Below are positions 38,601 through 52,487 of a stretch of DNA of 64,000 bases, piece after piece; position 1 is the stretch's first letter; every line of letters begins with the position of its first letter. The DNA lies in NCBI RefSeq assembly GCF_040807025.1, contig NC_090943.1, forward strand, positions 138,023,950 to 138,087,949, written 5' to 3'. The notes under the pieces are model-generated. The model did not search any database. It was not told the DNA's origin and saw only the letters and a list, made by a program, of their open reading frames with translations. This DNA comes from Struthio camelus (taxonomy: Eukaryota; Chordata; Aves; Struthioniformes; Struthionidae). Both the position numbers and the translations under genes were made by a program.

Positions 38601-39978
38601 TCTGAGACACTAAACAGTAAAAGGAATAAAATGGTAGCCATGGTGATGAGATGGTGTTATAAGCTTGTGTATAGACAGCTGCTTGGTCAGTGTCAAATGG
38701 AATTTTCCACCGAGACAGAGTATAAAGAGCTGTTTGTTGTCACAATTACTCATAAATATTAAAATCACTAAGCCAAGTTTATATTTTAGCGTACGTATAA
38801 GCAATATTTCTTAATCTGGCAAAGTTTATTTACAAATGCAGTTTAGTCACTGGTCATTTAACACTTGTACCCTGCTTTTGCTTGGCTACCGTCATATCTA
38901 CCTCATGACAGAATCAATCAGTTAAACAACTGTACTGTGACTTAAATAGGGGAAAGTGGAGGGGAGTGCCTGTTCACACTCAGTGAAGTGACTAAGAGTA
39001 AATCTTGAGAATGTGATACTTGTCCCTTCACTCAATCTAACTCTTCATTAAAGAATTTTTAATGGTTGGGAGTCAAAATGCCAGTACAAAACTTTCCTTA
39101 ACAGAAAATGAAAACTTTTCAGCAGCTTGATGTTTCTTCCTACTCCAAATAAATTTCTTTCTTTCTTTTTCAGAAGCTATTTTGAATCAAATATTTCAAC
39201 CAGCATAAGCTACAAATAGTTCTTTCTCTAACCTGCTGGGGAGGTGGGGAAGGTCAGATAACTTGATGGTCACTAAGTAGCTCCATGGAGACATTACCTA
39301 ATGCTGCTCCATGCCACTTTTTGCCCTCATAATATGGACGTACTATGTTTGGGCTGTCTGTTGCCCATCCTGCAGAGACTCTGGCCCATCTGCTGAGAAA
39401 GACTTGGCAGCCAAGATGCTGAAAGGCTGGGCAAAAGATTTCGCCTCCAGATATGCCAGTAGGGGAACTGTGACAGGTACAAGTCACCTTTTCCTCCCAA
39501 AGGTTAGACTTCTTGGCTTCATAACTAGGTACGCACAGCTTAAGCAATCAGTTATGAATTGTGGGTCCTGTTAACTTGTTTCAGTTTTGCCTTGAAGCCT
39601 GGATTACAGTGCAGTCGCCAGCGGATCGAGCTGCTCTCACGTCCCTTTCCCGTGACAGTCCGTAGAGGTCGTGCATTGCTGCAGAGCGTGGTGCAGAGGG
39701 GTGGACTCTCTTCATTTTGGTGGGACTATACTGGAGAAGATCAGCGTTCCACATTGCCTGTTTTGGAAGCCAATACCTACCAGCGCAGGACAAGAGAAGC
39801 CAATACTGGCAAAGGAAGACTATTTTAGAAAGACCACCAATTCTAGAAGAAACTTGGATATCTTTGCTTCTCATTTTTAACTTAAACATTGTGTATTCCT
39901 TCTATTTTTCTTCCTGTTTCCTCACCTCTTTTTTCACACAGAACTTAAACTGAATGTGGGAAACCAACTCATTTCTTA

Positions 39979-40014
39979 TTTCACTATCTTAAGTGTTGTT
40001 TCACTATCTTAAGT
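39979..40014. repeat. Local direct duplication of a 16-mer
   Basis: TTTCACTATCTTAAGT occurs at 39979-39994 and 39999-40014, a period of 20 bases with a four-base spacer. The copies are identical. Confidence 0.9.
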
Positions 40015-40481
40015 ATAAGCCTTTATAAAATATCTTCCTATATCATGTCTTTCTTGCCCTTCACAGGCAGTGAAAATAGATGCTGACAGCAATATCTGTC
40101 TTTACAAGGAAAGTATACAGAAACTAATAAATCTACCCTGCCAGCCTTGTGAATCATGTTAAAGTTTTCTTTTGCTGAAAGCGATAAGATCTGTCACTTC
40201 CAGTGCTGTGCACCCGGAGACTCTGAGGCAGAGCAATTTATACGCCTTTCATTACAGAGCATGTGGCAGTACTTTTCAGAGCTGTATTCTGACACTGAAT
40301 GCCTCTGTTTCTGGCAATACTTTTAGGGCAGATACCACAGCCTCCGATCTACTTTTCTATGGCTAACGTGAGAATTGATCACTTCTCTTTCTGCGCCTTA
40401 TTTAAGTAATGTGTAAATGAAAACTGCAGACATAAGACAACCGAAAACCCTTTATTGCCTTATTCTAGGTACTGTGGGATT

Positions 40482-40519
40482 TTGTTGTTGTTGTTGGGTT
40501 ATGTGGGTTTTTTTTTTTT
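40482..40519. repeat. (TTG)n followed by a T run
   Basis: About five TTG units followed, after a short spacer, by thirteen T residues. Simple sequence with no other visible feature. Confidence 0.85.
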
Positions 40520-43500
40520 GTATTAACGGTACTCGTTTGATTTGCTATTAAGAAGTTTGTCCATGAACTTTGGAAACAGCTCTGTTAATATCTTTATCTT
40601 TGTTACATGCGTAGAGTTTGCATTCCTGTACTTTACTACATTTATTGCTGTTTCTGTGTGATACGTCTTTGAGTACAAAAAATGATGATTAGTGGGACAC
40701 TGGAAATACTAAGGCGGAGAGTAAGTAAGTGGTGGGATTTAAAGGCTGTTATGGCTGTCCCACTGCTGCACCTCTGGAAACCGTCTTGTCACCAGATATC
40801 ATCCGTGTAGTTTGAAATGGTGAAGGGGGGATGCTGCACGGTGGAGGCTGTGAGTTTAGTGCTGTGGTTAAGGGCAGGCAGAAAGTGATTACATCTCTTA
40901 CACTTGAGTGGCCACAGGTACAGAGGCTTATTTTTAAGGGACGTGTATCATAAGCGAATAGAAGCAGACAGATAGCTACGGAAAGCAAATTTCTAGATCC
41001 AGAGCCTCAGCTGGTGTAGAGGGATCAATATCCCTTTTATCAGTTTACAAAAATTTGGGACCTCTGTCAATTTGTAACTCTAAACAAAATGTGTCTGTGG
41101 AAAAACACTCCTCCCTTCTTGCTCAAATGCAGTCCTGTAGTGGAGAAAAATACTGTTTTAATGGTAAATAAGTCTGAAGATATTTTGAATTTAGCACCCT
41201 TTTAGTTTTTGCTATGTTTTTAATTGAGCTGTGTATGGTCGGATTCCTGGCCTTCCCTCCCCTCTGCCCCCTGAACCATAAAGCTGAATTTTCTACATGT
41301 ATTCTGGAAACTGCTTTTTTGTTCTTGTTACATCTGACTGCTTCCCTCACAATTAGGAAGTGTCCCTCTGTGCTTGTCTCTGGAGTTTTCCCAAGCTGAG
41401 GCCTCAGTGAAAAATTGAAGTAAAGGTGGTAATTGGAGGAAGGAAAGGATAAATTACAGAGGACTTGCTGTTACACAGACTTTGTCACATTAGCTCATTT
41501 TCATGTAAGCTGCTTTTTTCAACAGAACTGTGTGGCATCAGGAGTTCTTTAAGTTATTCTCTGTTCTGCCTGCGAGGCCGAATAATACTCTGCACTTCAG
41601 GAGACATTTTGGTTTTCAGGTGTTCAGACACAAATTCTGGAATGTAGCTTGTGTTTAGATTTGACTTCGAAGTACACTTAAATATGTATATTTTACAAGG
41701 TAAAAAAGCTGTTGAAAACAATTGACATCTTAATTACGCAAAGTCTGTAGGCTACTTACAGAAGGATTAACCTTGACCAGAGCAGATCAGACTTGATATT
41801 CCTGGCCTGAAAAATCAAATGCTATGAGAACTTTTGTAATGGCTACTCTTCAGGGGTCAGCTGTACTTAAAGGAGCACAAATATTCTCGAACATACATTG
41901 TAGGTCCTTGCAAGAACAGTCTGATTTGCTCTATGCAGCCTTTTCAGTGGCAGCAGTGACTTGGAAAATGTGTACTCGGGGAGGAGATGGAGACCAAATA
42001 AAAATATTCTTCATAGATCAGAAGATTCACTCTAAGGAGGAAGAGGCTGCCTCAAGTTCTTGAGGATTCTGAGTTAATCCCCTTGCAGACAAAAATAGTC
42101 TATTGTAATCTTTAAATTAGCCATCATAAAAGTTGAGACTGCTCATTATTATTATTGCTGCTTCCTGTAGTCTCCTAAATTGTACATGCATTGTGCATAC
42201 ATTATTCCTGATGACTCCGTATGTAATCCAGTGGGTTCCAGTTCACATCCCCTCTCTGGTTTCCTCTGTTCTCTGTTCCGATTACAGCGTTTAACTCTTG
42301 TTTTCCTGAGGAGCAAATACAGAGCTGGATTTGAGAAAAGCCATCTTTCTTTCATCAAAACAATCTAGAAACTTTCCATAATTCTGTGATGTTAGTTACA
42401 CCCTAAGAATTGCTAGTGAATGTTTATTCTCTGCCATTGATGCATTGCATTAACCATGGAGTCGGGGCAGAAAGACATTAATATCTTGTATCTGAATAAC
42501 TACTTTTGCAGAAAAACAGTTTTATTCTTGGAGATATTTCTTTAAGAAATAGTGCAAATTATGAATAGCCTTTTACTATATAAGCACCCAGGAGTTTTAA
42601 ACAGAACCAGTCAATATGTCTGTTTGGAGCTGAAGATGAAGAAAAGCTTCCTGCTGCAGAAAAGCTTATTGAAATCAAAACAGGAGAGCTGGGTAGAACA
42701 GCAGATAGTGCTTACTGGATATAATGATTAAGCCACATGGGTTTTTTTTCTTTGCAATTGGACCAAAGTTATCAGTATGGGAGAGTCAGGTTTTCCTGCT
42801 GAGCCATTTATGCCTTTTTTCCCCCTCTTTCCTATTGCTTCCACTCAGTGAAGTGTTCAAATAAAATACTTCCAAGCTTTTTTAGTCTGCAAATCATCCA
42901 CATCTGGCACTTGGTGAATTGTTTTGTTCATATTCCAGGGACAAAGCCAGGCATCTGTGCTGGGGCCTGGCCAGCTCTCACGCTGAGAATCTTGGAGCTG
43001 CTGCTCAGCCTTCATCCCCTGTATCCATGATGTGTTTATCACTGTACCAGGCTACTAAAAACATCCCTGGATTGAGGAACAAAGTCAGCAAGCGTATGAT
43101 GTTCAAAACATCACAAAGCATAAAAAATATACTAAAGTGTTTCTAAGACAGTGACTTTGTATAGATAGAAAAGAAAAAGCTCCTTTCCCCACCACATTTT
43201 TCTTTAATCACGAAATACAACCTCAGAGCTGCTTGAACAATCCAGGGATTTATTTCAAGGAAAAATAATTTAATACCATAATATATGGATAGACAGGAAT
43301 GGAAAAGGCTAGGATCAGATAGGACCATCAAATTATCACACTGAATATGATTTTGGGGGGAAAACAAGGGAAAGGGAGAAGGAGGGACCTTTAAAACAAC
43401 CTTTCCTAAAAGGTCTTTTTAAAAGAGTAAAATAAATGAGGAAGAAGCAAAAATAACTTCTGAAAAAATAAAATGGGAGCATGAACCATTCTGCCTTTTT

Positions 43501-46500
43501 TTCTGCATTTCCTCCTTAGCCTACTGCCTAGATGCTGTCTTCTACAAGATTTCTGTATGTGAGCTAGAATATAAAGGCGTACTGGCACTTTACATGGAAA
43601 TCTAAACTCCTTTCTTCTAAGTACTTCATGCTAACCCTGAGCTCTGTGCAACACACAGAGCTCCTGTATGATGGCAACTAAATCTCTCACTGAGTTATGA
43701 ATGCTAAATATGTAGATGTGCAGTTTGTGGAAAAGTTTATTTAGCTGCTTCTTGTCTTTGTTTTTGTAATCAGGACATGATTTCTTGAGGAATAATATTA
43801 ATATGGAGCAACTTATATTTGTAATTTTCTTTGTAGTTGCAGTCTTAGACACAACTCTGTGTTTCGTGCTCTATTTCTGCACGTGCTGTTTATGACCTAT
43901 GCTTCCCTTAGTGTTTCTGCAATTTTGTGATGTTCTTTTGTCTGTGATTACCTACCTCCACGCATGCAGTCATAAGGCTGATTGCTACTAGTAACGCATA
44001 CTCTTTTGGCCTCAGGCCACTCTGTAGCTGGTCTAGATTAGATTTCCTTTTTTTTTTCCCCTCTCTCCAATTCTAGACCTATGCTAAAGACAGATGGTGA
44101 CCATTCCTCTTCAATTTACCATATACTCAAGGACACTTTCATTCCCAGCTGCTGGAGACTAGGCCAATGCAGTCATATCTGCACAGTGCTGTAGTTAGCA
44201 TATACTGTGCTGCAGTCTACCTACTCCCGCGTGCCTTTGTTGCCACAGTACATGCACACAGAGCAATATGCCTGCTGGTGGACTAATATTCCTAAGTTGC
44301 CAGGTGATCATGCCAGGTTAGGGTACTTCTATCTTCTGTATCCTTTCATTTTTTCTCTGCTTCTTCCTGTGTTGTTTGTTCAGTGATAGCGAGTGTAACA
44401 ATGAACAGCTACTCAGTTTGGCTTTAAATCATTTATTTAAATGAAACCAAGCAACTCTGAGGGGACAGTTTGGCTTTAAATTATGAAAACTGAAATAATC
44501 TTAGAGAGTCAGCAGAGTAGATTTGGATCATTAGCCCTTTCTCACAGGCAACTTGTTCGAGTGGACCTGCCTCAGTGCTCCAGAATCAACTCGAACCATA
44601 TGGGAATGAGCGAGTCTGACAGCCTGTATGTCACCCTTCCTACTGAGAGGACTTTGTGTACAACAAGGTAGGAGACAGTTCAAACACCTCCTCTGCTGAT
44701 CTTGATGACACTAAGACAAAAGAAACCTTCAAAAAAATGTGGGTTTTTTTCCTTTCGAACCTCATAACATTTTCAACTCAATCTGGATGTTGCCAGGTAG
44801 CCAGTAATTCTTCTGCAATTAATAGCTCATTGCTAACAAGCAAAGAATTAATTCAAACCTCTTTTAAAGACCTGCAATACTGCCAGCCGGTAAGGAGAGG
44901 TAGAAAAGTCAGGCTCCTGGCCAAGATTTTGAAAAGTGGATGCTTAATTAACCATTCTGAATTGGAAAAGTATGAAGTATCCATCTCTTTCTGCCTTTCT
45001 ATGAATGATCAGGCATGCTGTGACTTTTTTTCTTTTTTATTCTTTCTCTTTTTTTTTTGTCATTGTCCTCTTCTCAGTAGCTCTTATTTCACAAAAGCAG
45101 TTGACTAAGTCTCAGATCCTGTCAAGAAAAGCGTAGGTATTGTAAGTGAACTTTACTCTGATCCTGAGGTAGAATTATGTCCCTTACAGAAGATTTTGTT
45201 CCCTGTATGGGACTGGACAGTAGCAGCAGTGATGCTGTGTAGAAGAAAAAAACCATGGCTGGTAGGTGACAGGCTGACTGAGGACCAGGCGTGGGAGATC
45301 TCGGCTGTTGCAGCAAGTGGCAAAGAGGCACCTGCACTCTCAAGCTTGGAGCAGCCTGACGACTTCACTGCTTGAGCATTAGGGGAGAGCAGTTAAGGCT
45401 ATTCATGTCTCATAGCTGCACCCAAACGCCAGCAGCAAATGAAAGGGCGGAGAGAGCTGGGAAGGGAGCCAAAATTCTGGCCTAGAAACATCCTTCAGAA
45501 GAATCAGAAAGGGTGAGATCCTGCACTATGCTCCAAAACTAGCCTGTTCTCCCTATGGCGTAAGAGTAAATCCAATATCTATGAGGCCAGGGATTTTCTG
45601 TCTGTTTGCATAGCCATCCACACAACATGGAGTGGGTGCCCTCTCCCTGCTTGCCTAGGAGGAAGCTTTGGAAACACAGGGTAGCTGACTTGTGGGCACC
45701 TCTTTCCTTTTAGAGGCATAAGAATAAATTCAGCTTTTTCTTTTGCCCTTTGCTCAATGTAAGCTGTTTCACAGGCCAGAAGGTCTTCTGATTTAACTTA
45801 GATTGGTAGTGTATTTCTACAGTGTCTTTCTTCTGCTGCTGCTGATGCCTTTTCTGCTCCTCAGTCCACAATATGGTGGAGCTTTAGAAAGAGTCCCCAG
45901 CCTTATGAATCTTAGCTGCTGCACCAGATACGCTTTGTGCCACTCAAAACTGCAGCCTGAGGCTTTCTTGCTTTCTCAGTGTATTCCCTCCCCCGACTCC
46001 CAAGCATAAAATGATCCAAACGAAGGTGTGACTCTCTAACCAAATATCTTATTCCCACTTATCTCACTAAACACTAAAATAAGATGCTTTGATTTACAAA
46101 GTACACCAAATGGTGTGCAAACAAAACTAATTTGGGATGGATAACTTGTGGAATTTCTGTGTGTGTATGAGAAAATTAACTGTTATTGTGAATGATTTTT
46201 TTAGATGCTAAGGCTGGTAGGTGTGAACAGCCTGCATCCCTAGTGTTAAATGTGTATGCCTTCAAAACATGGTGGTGTCAGGAGAACTGCCCACCAGGAC
46301 TGGTCCTCGCGCTCTCCTGACTCCTGAGCTGTACCAGGTATTTTCAGGGCAGAGATGGTTGACCCAAATGAGTGTAATGTCAGGGAACTTTCTAGCCATT
46401 TAACAGTGAGGAAAAAAAAGAAATGTTAACACTGGAGTAATTTGGCCTTCCAAAGGGGAGAATTAATTTTTGGTGAGATGACTGTATTCCTGGGTGCTGT

Positions 46501-49500
46501 TTAGGTTACATGTATGCACGCATGTGCAGCCCTAGCATCTGGAGCCAACGTTCAGCAAACACTAAACACAACCGAGAAATTTAACACTGGCTATCCTGGC
46601 TCACCACCAGCACAGCTATTGGCTTTTCCTTGCAAATGTTGATGTGCCATCTGTTTCAGCAACAGGAACTGGGGCCCTAGTATGCCTGGAACGCCACATT
46701 TTAGCGTTAAGACAGATGTAACAACATGTTAACTTATCTTTTTGTAATGAAAACAGAAGTAATTATCTTAAGCAAGGGACACTTAATGATGCATTGTTTA
46801 GATAGCTGCAATAGCAAAAGTTTTATTGAGCTTACGTGATGAGGATTACCATGTAAGGTGCCCACATCAAGATTAGGATCATTTGGTTGAGCAACTTGAA
46901 AATGGTACCACAAGTAGGTAATGACACAGCTTGGCCACTAGAGAGCCCAGGCCACTCACAACATAGAAAGCAGTTGATGCTTCAGGTTATTTTGCTTTGG
47001 AAGAGTTGGTCTGGTAGCTTTCCCATGTCAAAAGCGTGTGCGATTTTTGCTGAAAGTGAAGTGAAGTGAGTTGCTGCTCAGAAAGCATGACAGCTGCCAA
47101 TGGGACCCCTAGCAGGACGCAGCGCAGGGAGGAGCACAGCTCTATCCCACTTGTTCATCCTCTATATGAAACGTAGATTAAAGTGCTGTGGAAACAGGAA
47201 GCTGAGTTTGGATGTGAAGCTGAGGTTTATTGGAAACGTTCCTTCACTCTGTCAGTCCTGGGCATCTGCTTATCTTTCTTTCATTTTTTTTTTAATTTAA
47301 ACATTTTTTTCATATGTTATGTTGTTTTGTGTTTCCAAGTCTCAACTTTTTACATAAGCTCTAAAACTCTTCCCTCGACTTCCGCAAGTGATCTTAGGTA
47401 GGATGCTCCCTACTTCCCTCCCACTGTACTGCCATCAGAAGTGCCTTCTCATTTTCTCTAGCTGCTAATTCTAGCCAGTAAAATAGACTTATGCTTTTTG
47501 AAAGCTCATCAGAAGCACAGAAGAACCCTAGAGACTGGGCAGACCTCTGAGATTTGTCTCAGCATTGGTGAAAGGAAATGGTATAGCATTATAAATATTT
47601 AAGAAACTTACTTACTTTCTGCTAGTTTTCAGCAATATTTCCATTGAACCTCAGCCCCACAGGTGTACTCAGCTTTCCGTTCTGACGGAATTTGAATTCA
47701 GGTTTCATATAAAAGCCTTACTTCACAGTGTGGCATTTTGGAGGTAGAAATAATGCATTGTGTAGAAGGTTTGTATGTGGATTTGGCTAGTTTGTTAACC
47801 AGCAGCTATCAGTGCTCTGATACTACAGAAGTGGTCTTTTGCAAGTTATCATCACACAGTATTTGTGGCTTTGCACAGGTGCTGATTACCAAGTGCATAT
47901 GCTACAGAGCTATGGATTAAATGGTATCTTGTGAACTCAGCTGAGTGAAGGAAGGCCATGAGGGACTGGGTATTCAAGGCTGGGGCCTGGAAGGAAAATG
48001 AGGGATATGTTCACTTCGTGGGAAGCTGGGGGTTTGCTTTTGGAATAAATTCATCTTAGAAGGGGAAAATTAAGCAAAAGAAGACAAAATGTTGGTAATG
48101 GGAAGGACTGATGCTAGATCAAGTAAGCCTCTTCTTCAGATGCCTGTTGTACATCTTGGCTTTCTATCAGCTGCAGTTTGAAAATATATTTTTTTCTTAT
48201 CCTACAAATATAGATAAGGTTTGTGCCTTACCCCTGTCTTTCCTTTCTAGAGTTGTCCCATGGTTTGGTGCATGGTTCTTTAGCACACAGTCAGAAATAA
48301 TGACAGTTTCATGCGATGAGTCAGTGAAATGCAAACTTTGTTTTGAGAGGTAGTTGCTGCAGACCTTAACCTACAGCCTGTAGTTCAGTTATGTTCCACC
48401 AGCTATGTTCCCTCAATAGAACTTATCCACAAATTTTGACTGAATTGGGTGATGCAGTTGCTACCACAATTTATTTCTCCTGGGCTCCTAGCTGTCATTC
48501 CTTCTGGTTCAGTTAACTATTTAATTGTTCAGGAGATCTTGTTGAAATCAGTGAGATCACATTCAAGGGCTGTGAGGCAAGCCCGCAGCTAAATCAAAGC
48601 CTCCCACTAATACTGCCATTGCTCTGACTTTGGTGGTGTTTTTTGTTTTTTTGTTGGTTTTTCATCTCCCTTTACTTCACTAGTACAGAAGTTAAATCTG
48701 TTCTGTGGTAAATGCCAAGATTTATCTTCATTCCAAGATCCTGTCTTTTTTCCCCAGTCAGGATACCCAGTTCTCCAGGAGTCTTCCAAAAGAATTGCTA
48801 CTTAGCATGTTCACTGGGGCATCAAATGTATCACACAGAAGCAGATGAGCAAATCCATTATTTTTTGCTGTTTGCCAGATTCACTATGAAAAGACATCTG
48901 TTCCAAAAGAATTATCAGCTTCAACACACTTCCTGTGTTCAAATTTGCCAGCTGCGGGTTGAGAATACCAGTGAATAATCATTTTGTTTTCTGAGTGCAT
49001 TCACTGCATTTCTAAATTATAGCTCCTTTGGGAGTCTGTGAAGGTGGGGAGACCAAAAATTGTGGATTAATTTAGTGTCATGCAAAGAACTGACTGATGT
49101 CTGTGGCTTCAGCCAGGCACAGATGGGCAGGTTTCATGAAAATTTTTTCCCTGAGCATCAGCAGCTGGGCAAACATACAAATTTTTCATCTATCAGTTAA
49201 AGCAGAGCCTCCCACATAGGCTAGTAGCAACTTTAAGGCCAACATAGAGTCTTTCTAGAGGACTCTTTGATAATAAATTAGCATCCACTTGAGAAATGTA
49301 AAGCCATTAACAACTGAAAAAAAATATAAATAAGCCCTGGGCAGTATGTCTCCACAGAAAATGACTATTCCTTTGCCTTTCGAAGCTTAGTCCTAACAAA
49401 CTGACAATAATTCAAAGCTTTTTGACAAGCTTACCCTAAATCTCTTATTTTCTTTCTCTGAATATCCCTCCTTATTCTTGTCAATCTTTAAAAATAAGTG

Positions 49501-50234
49501 CAGGGATGGATTTATACAATCCTCCATCAAGGAAGATAAGGAAGTGATCTTTAATACTTGTAGGATTGCTTGTTAGTGGTTAAACCTAAACATTTTCCTG
49601 TCTCATGGTTTTGATGGAATAATACTATAAAACATAATAAGCCAGGATCTGAGAGGTAAAACCAGGAGAATATATTCATCTCTGTTTATAACACAGTAGC
49701 ATGTCCTTTGAGATGGAACTGTTAATACTGTGTTTTCTCTAGAGATGAATGACTTGGCTATATTCTCTTTATTTGCTATAAAATAAATTCCTTTATTCAA
49801 GGAGCTGAGGATCAAGTCAATCTGATGAATGGCTTGTAAAAATGCTGTCAAGTGTTGATGGAACACACTGGAATAGCACTTCTTGTGAACAACAAGAACT
49901 TTGGGGGAAAAAACATATAATAAATGGAAGCAAATGTTCTCCATAAGCACCTCAAAATCAAAAAAATGTAACAATGAATCCACAATTCAGGTATTTAAAA
50001 TGAAAGAAAAAGATTGTCACTCTGTGCTTTTTTTTTCTAATTTTGTGATGAGGATTGTTCCTGCAGTAGAAAACGATAAGGGTCAAGTATTTTACTGCAG
50101 CTTTCCAAAAGGAGGAGCTGGCTCAGGAAGGATCCTTAGTCAGGAAAAAAAATTATCTAGTAATTACCTTCCCTTTAGGTTGACAATGTTCAAATTCTGG
50201 TTCAGTAGCATATTTTCACAGGGAAGTCATTTGA

Positions 50235-50664
50235 GATGATTAGAGGGCTGGAGCACCTCTCCTATGAAGAAAGACTGCAAGAGCTGGGCCTGTTCAGCCG
50301 GGAGAAGAGAAGATTGAGAGGGGATCTCATAAGTATCTGAAGGGGGAGTGTCAAAAGGATGAGGCCAATCTCTTCTCCGTGGTGCCCAGCAACAGGACAA
50401 GAGGCAATGGGCAGAAAATGAACCACAGGAAGTTCCATCTGGACCTGAGAAAAAACTTCTTCACTGTGAGGGTGACAGAGCATTGGAACAGGTTGCCCAG
50501 AGAGGTAGTGGAGTCTCCTTCCCTGGAGATATTCAAAACCCGTCTGGATGTGATCCTGGGCAATATGCTCTAGAGGTCCCGCTTGAGCAGGGAGGTTGGA
50601 CTAGATGATCTCCCGAGGTCCCTTCCAACCTAAACCATTCTGTGAGTCTGTGATTCTGTGATTT
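50235..50664 (+). repeat. CR1 LINE 3' fragment (well preserved)
   Basis: A 5'-truncated CR1 copy covering the end of ORF2 and the 3'UTR. Recognisable blocks include 'ctggagcacctctcctatgaag', 'ggtgcccagcaacaggacaag', 'gttgcccagagaggtagtgg' and 'ggttggactagatgatctcc'. The end carries two or three ATTCTGTG-type octamers, the hallmark CR1 3' terminus. It is the best conserved CR1 in the window and so probably among the youngest, although it is strongly truncated and cannot be active. Confidence 0.96.
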
Positions 50665-52487
50665 CTGCACCTATACTGTAGAGATTCTGACATCTTTTTC
50701 CTTGAGTATCAGAGTAGAAAATCGTCAGAGCAGTAACTGACAAGCATATATATAAAGTCTTAAAATCATGAGGTCCCAATCTTGTGAGGTAGTCTATTAT
50801 AATACTGATTCAATACCAATCACTATAACCTATGTTATGTATTGAACATCCATGTTCACCTCCAATAAAGTCTAGGTTAAATTGTTACATGTTCATAACA
50901 TTATAGATATGTATTCAAAATGACTTATGGAATTTAACTGAGTCATTTGGAATAAACAGATATAAGAAATATTCTGTGCAGTTACCTGGGAAGATCATTA
51001 TCTTCAAAAAACATTTGTATGCACTCAGTTCTTATTTGCCATTTTATTCTTTCTCCCTTTTTTGAAGAAAATAAGATATTTGATGGTAGATGTGGGCTTT
51101 GAAAGTCTTTTTCCCTGTTAAATGTTTTTGGGGTGGTAGTGGGGATTTTCTTTGCTTTGAGAATCTTGTCTGCTAAACAGTCGTTCATACTGGACAGATA
51201 CAGGAGAAAACAGGATTAAAAGTTCAGTAATCAATGTAATTGCTTAATACTAGGAGTATATCTGTTAATCAGTGGTTTTACTTATCAGTTAAGCATGCTG
51301 TTCATGTACTTCAGATGCCTTAAAATGGGGAGGAAAAATCTTTTTTTTCCTGTCCCCTACAGTCTCCTCAAGCTCAGGAAGTTCCTGACTGCAACCTGTT
51401 CAAAGGAAGGAGGCCATTCTGGGGAAGTGTTGCAATACACTAGCTCTGGTTTTAAACTCTTCCCTAAACACATTTTTTTTTTTGCCTAAAGGACCTTAGT
51501 TCTCCACTAATATGGCTGTTTTTTGTTCATATATAGTTTTTGGCTCAGCATTCGTTTCTGATTGTGTCATTTTATTTTATGCATTTTTTAAACCATCACA
51601 GATGTGATTCTGTGTTTACTTTTGGGCAATTTTTTACTCATAGAGCAGGTTGGTAAATAGTTTTCTTGTATAGTAAAACCTTTGTAAGTTATCCATGTTT
51701 TCCCAGGCTGCATTAGATGAAGAGCAAGGCCTTTGGCTTTCCTTTTTTCCCCTTTTTTTTCTTTCTTCTTCTTTTTTTTTAATCTAAGGTCAGCCATCAG
51801 TCTGGATCTTCTAGCATTTTCCTGAGATGAGAGCTAGCTGGATTTGTATTGCTGTTCTGTTCGATTCCTTTTTTTTCTTTCTTTTTCTTTTCTTTTATGC
51901 AGAATGATATCTCGCAGAGCAGCTGTAGGCTTCAGGCTAACTCATCTTTTATTTTGCCTCTGAGATTTTTTCATTTGTTTATTTTAAGTATATGAGATAG
52001 GGAAACACACTTATACCCATTGTATAAACAAAGAAATATTCCTGATGCAGGGAGAGCTTTCTCATTTATTAAAGGTCTTTCTTTCCATTAACTTTTCTGG
52101 GATCTTAACGTACTGCCTCAGAACCAGCTGATACTATGTGCCAGGGGAACTCCCCAAATCGGTTTCTTGATTTTGCTTTTCAGAATGGCTTTTCTTGTAT
52201 TTTAAATAAATTAAATTTGCAGGTCTCCACAATGTCGTATCCAAATATATATCGCTAGACTACAAGCTAAACTGACCATAGGTAGATGTAGATCAGCCAA
52301 TCTCAGTAGTGTCACAGATCTCTTAGAGAAGAAGAAAAAATATGGTGTGTGCCATTTGTGCTTCACTGTGACCAAGCTAAACAAAAAGATCTTCAAATTG
52401 CTTATCCGTTCTAAATATGCTACATGTAAAAAGACAAGATATTAGGCAGTCTAGTACAGAATCTCACTGTCTTTCAGTTGAGTTGAT
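50665..52487. other. Intergenic DNA between two CR1 copies
   Basis: AT-rich sequence with two polypyrimidine tracts at about 51742-51781 and 51868-51896. No gene or recognisable element is visible. The tracts give lysine-rich or phenylalanine-rich artefact peptides in some frames. Confidence 0.6.

Larger units (their letters stand above)
35667..50234. other. Intergenic DNA, no gene seen
   Basis: A long AT-rich stretch. It includes a TTG repeat with a following T run (40482-40519), a T-rich tract at 45025-45059 and a local duplication at 39979-40014. The longest open frames are 44656-45108 (+, 150 codons), 49603-49983 (-, 126) and 37419-37784 (-, 121). None has a recognisable domain, signal or context, and all are within the range expected by chance. 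I see no gene here. Confidence 0.55.
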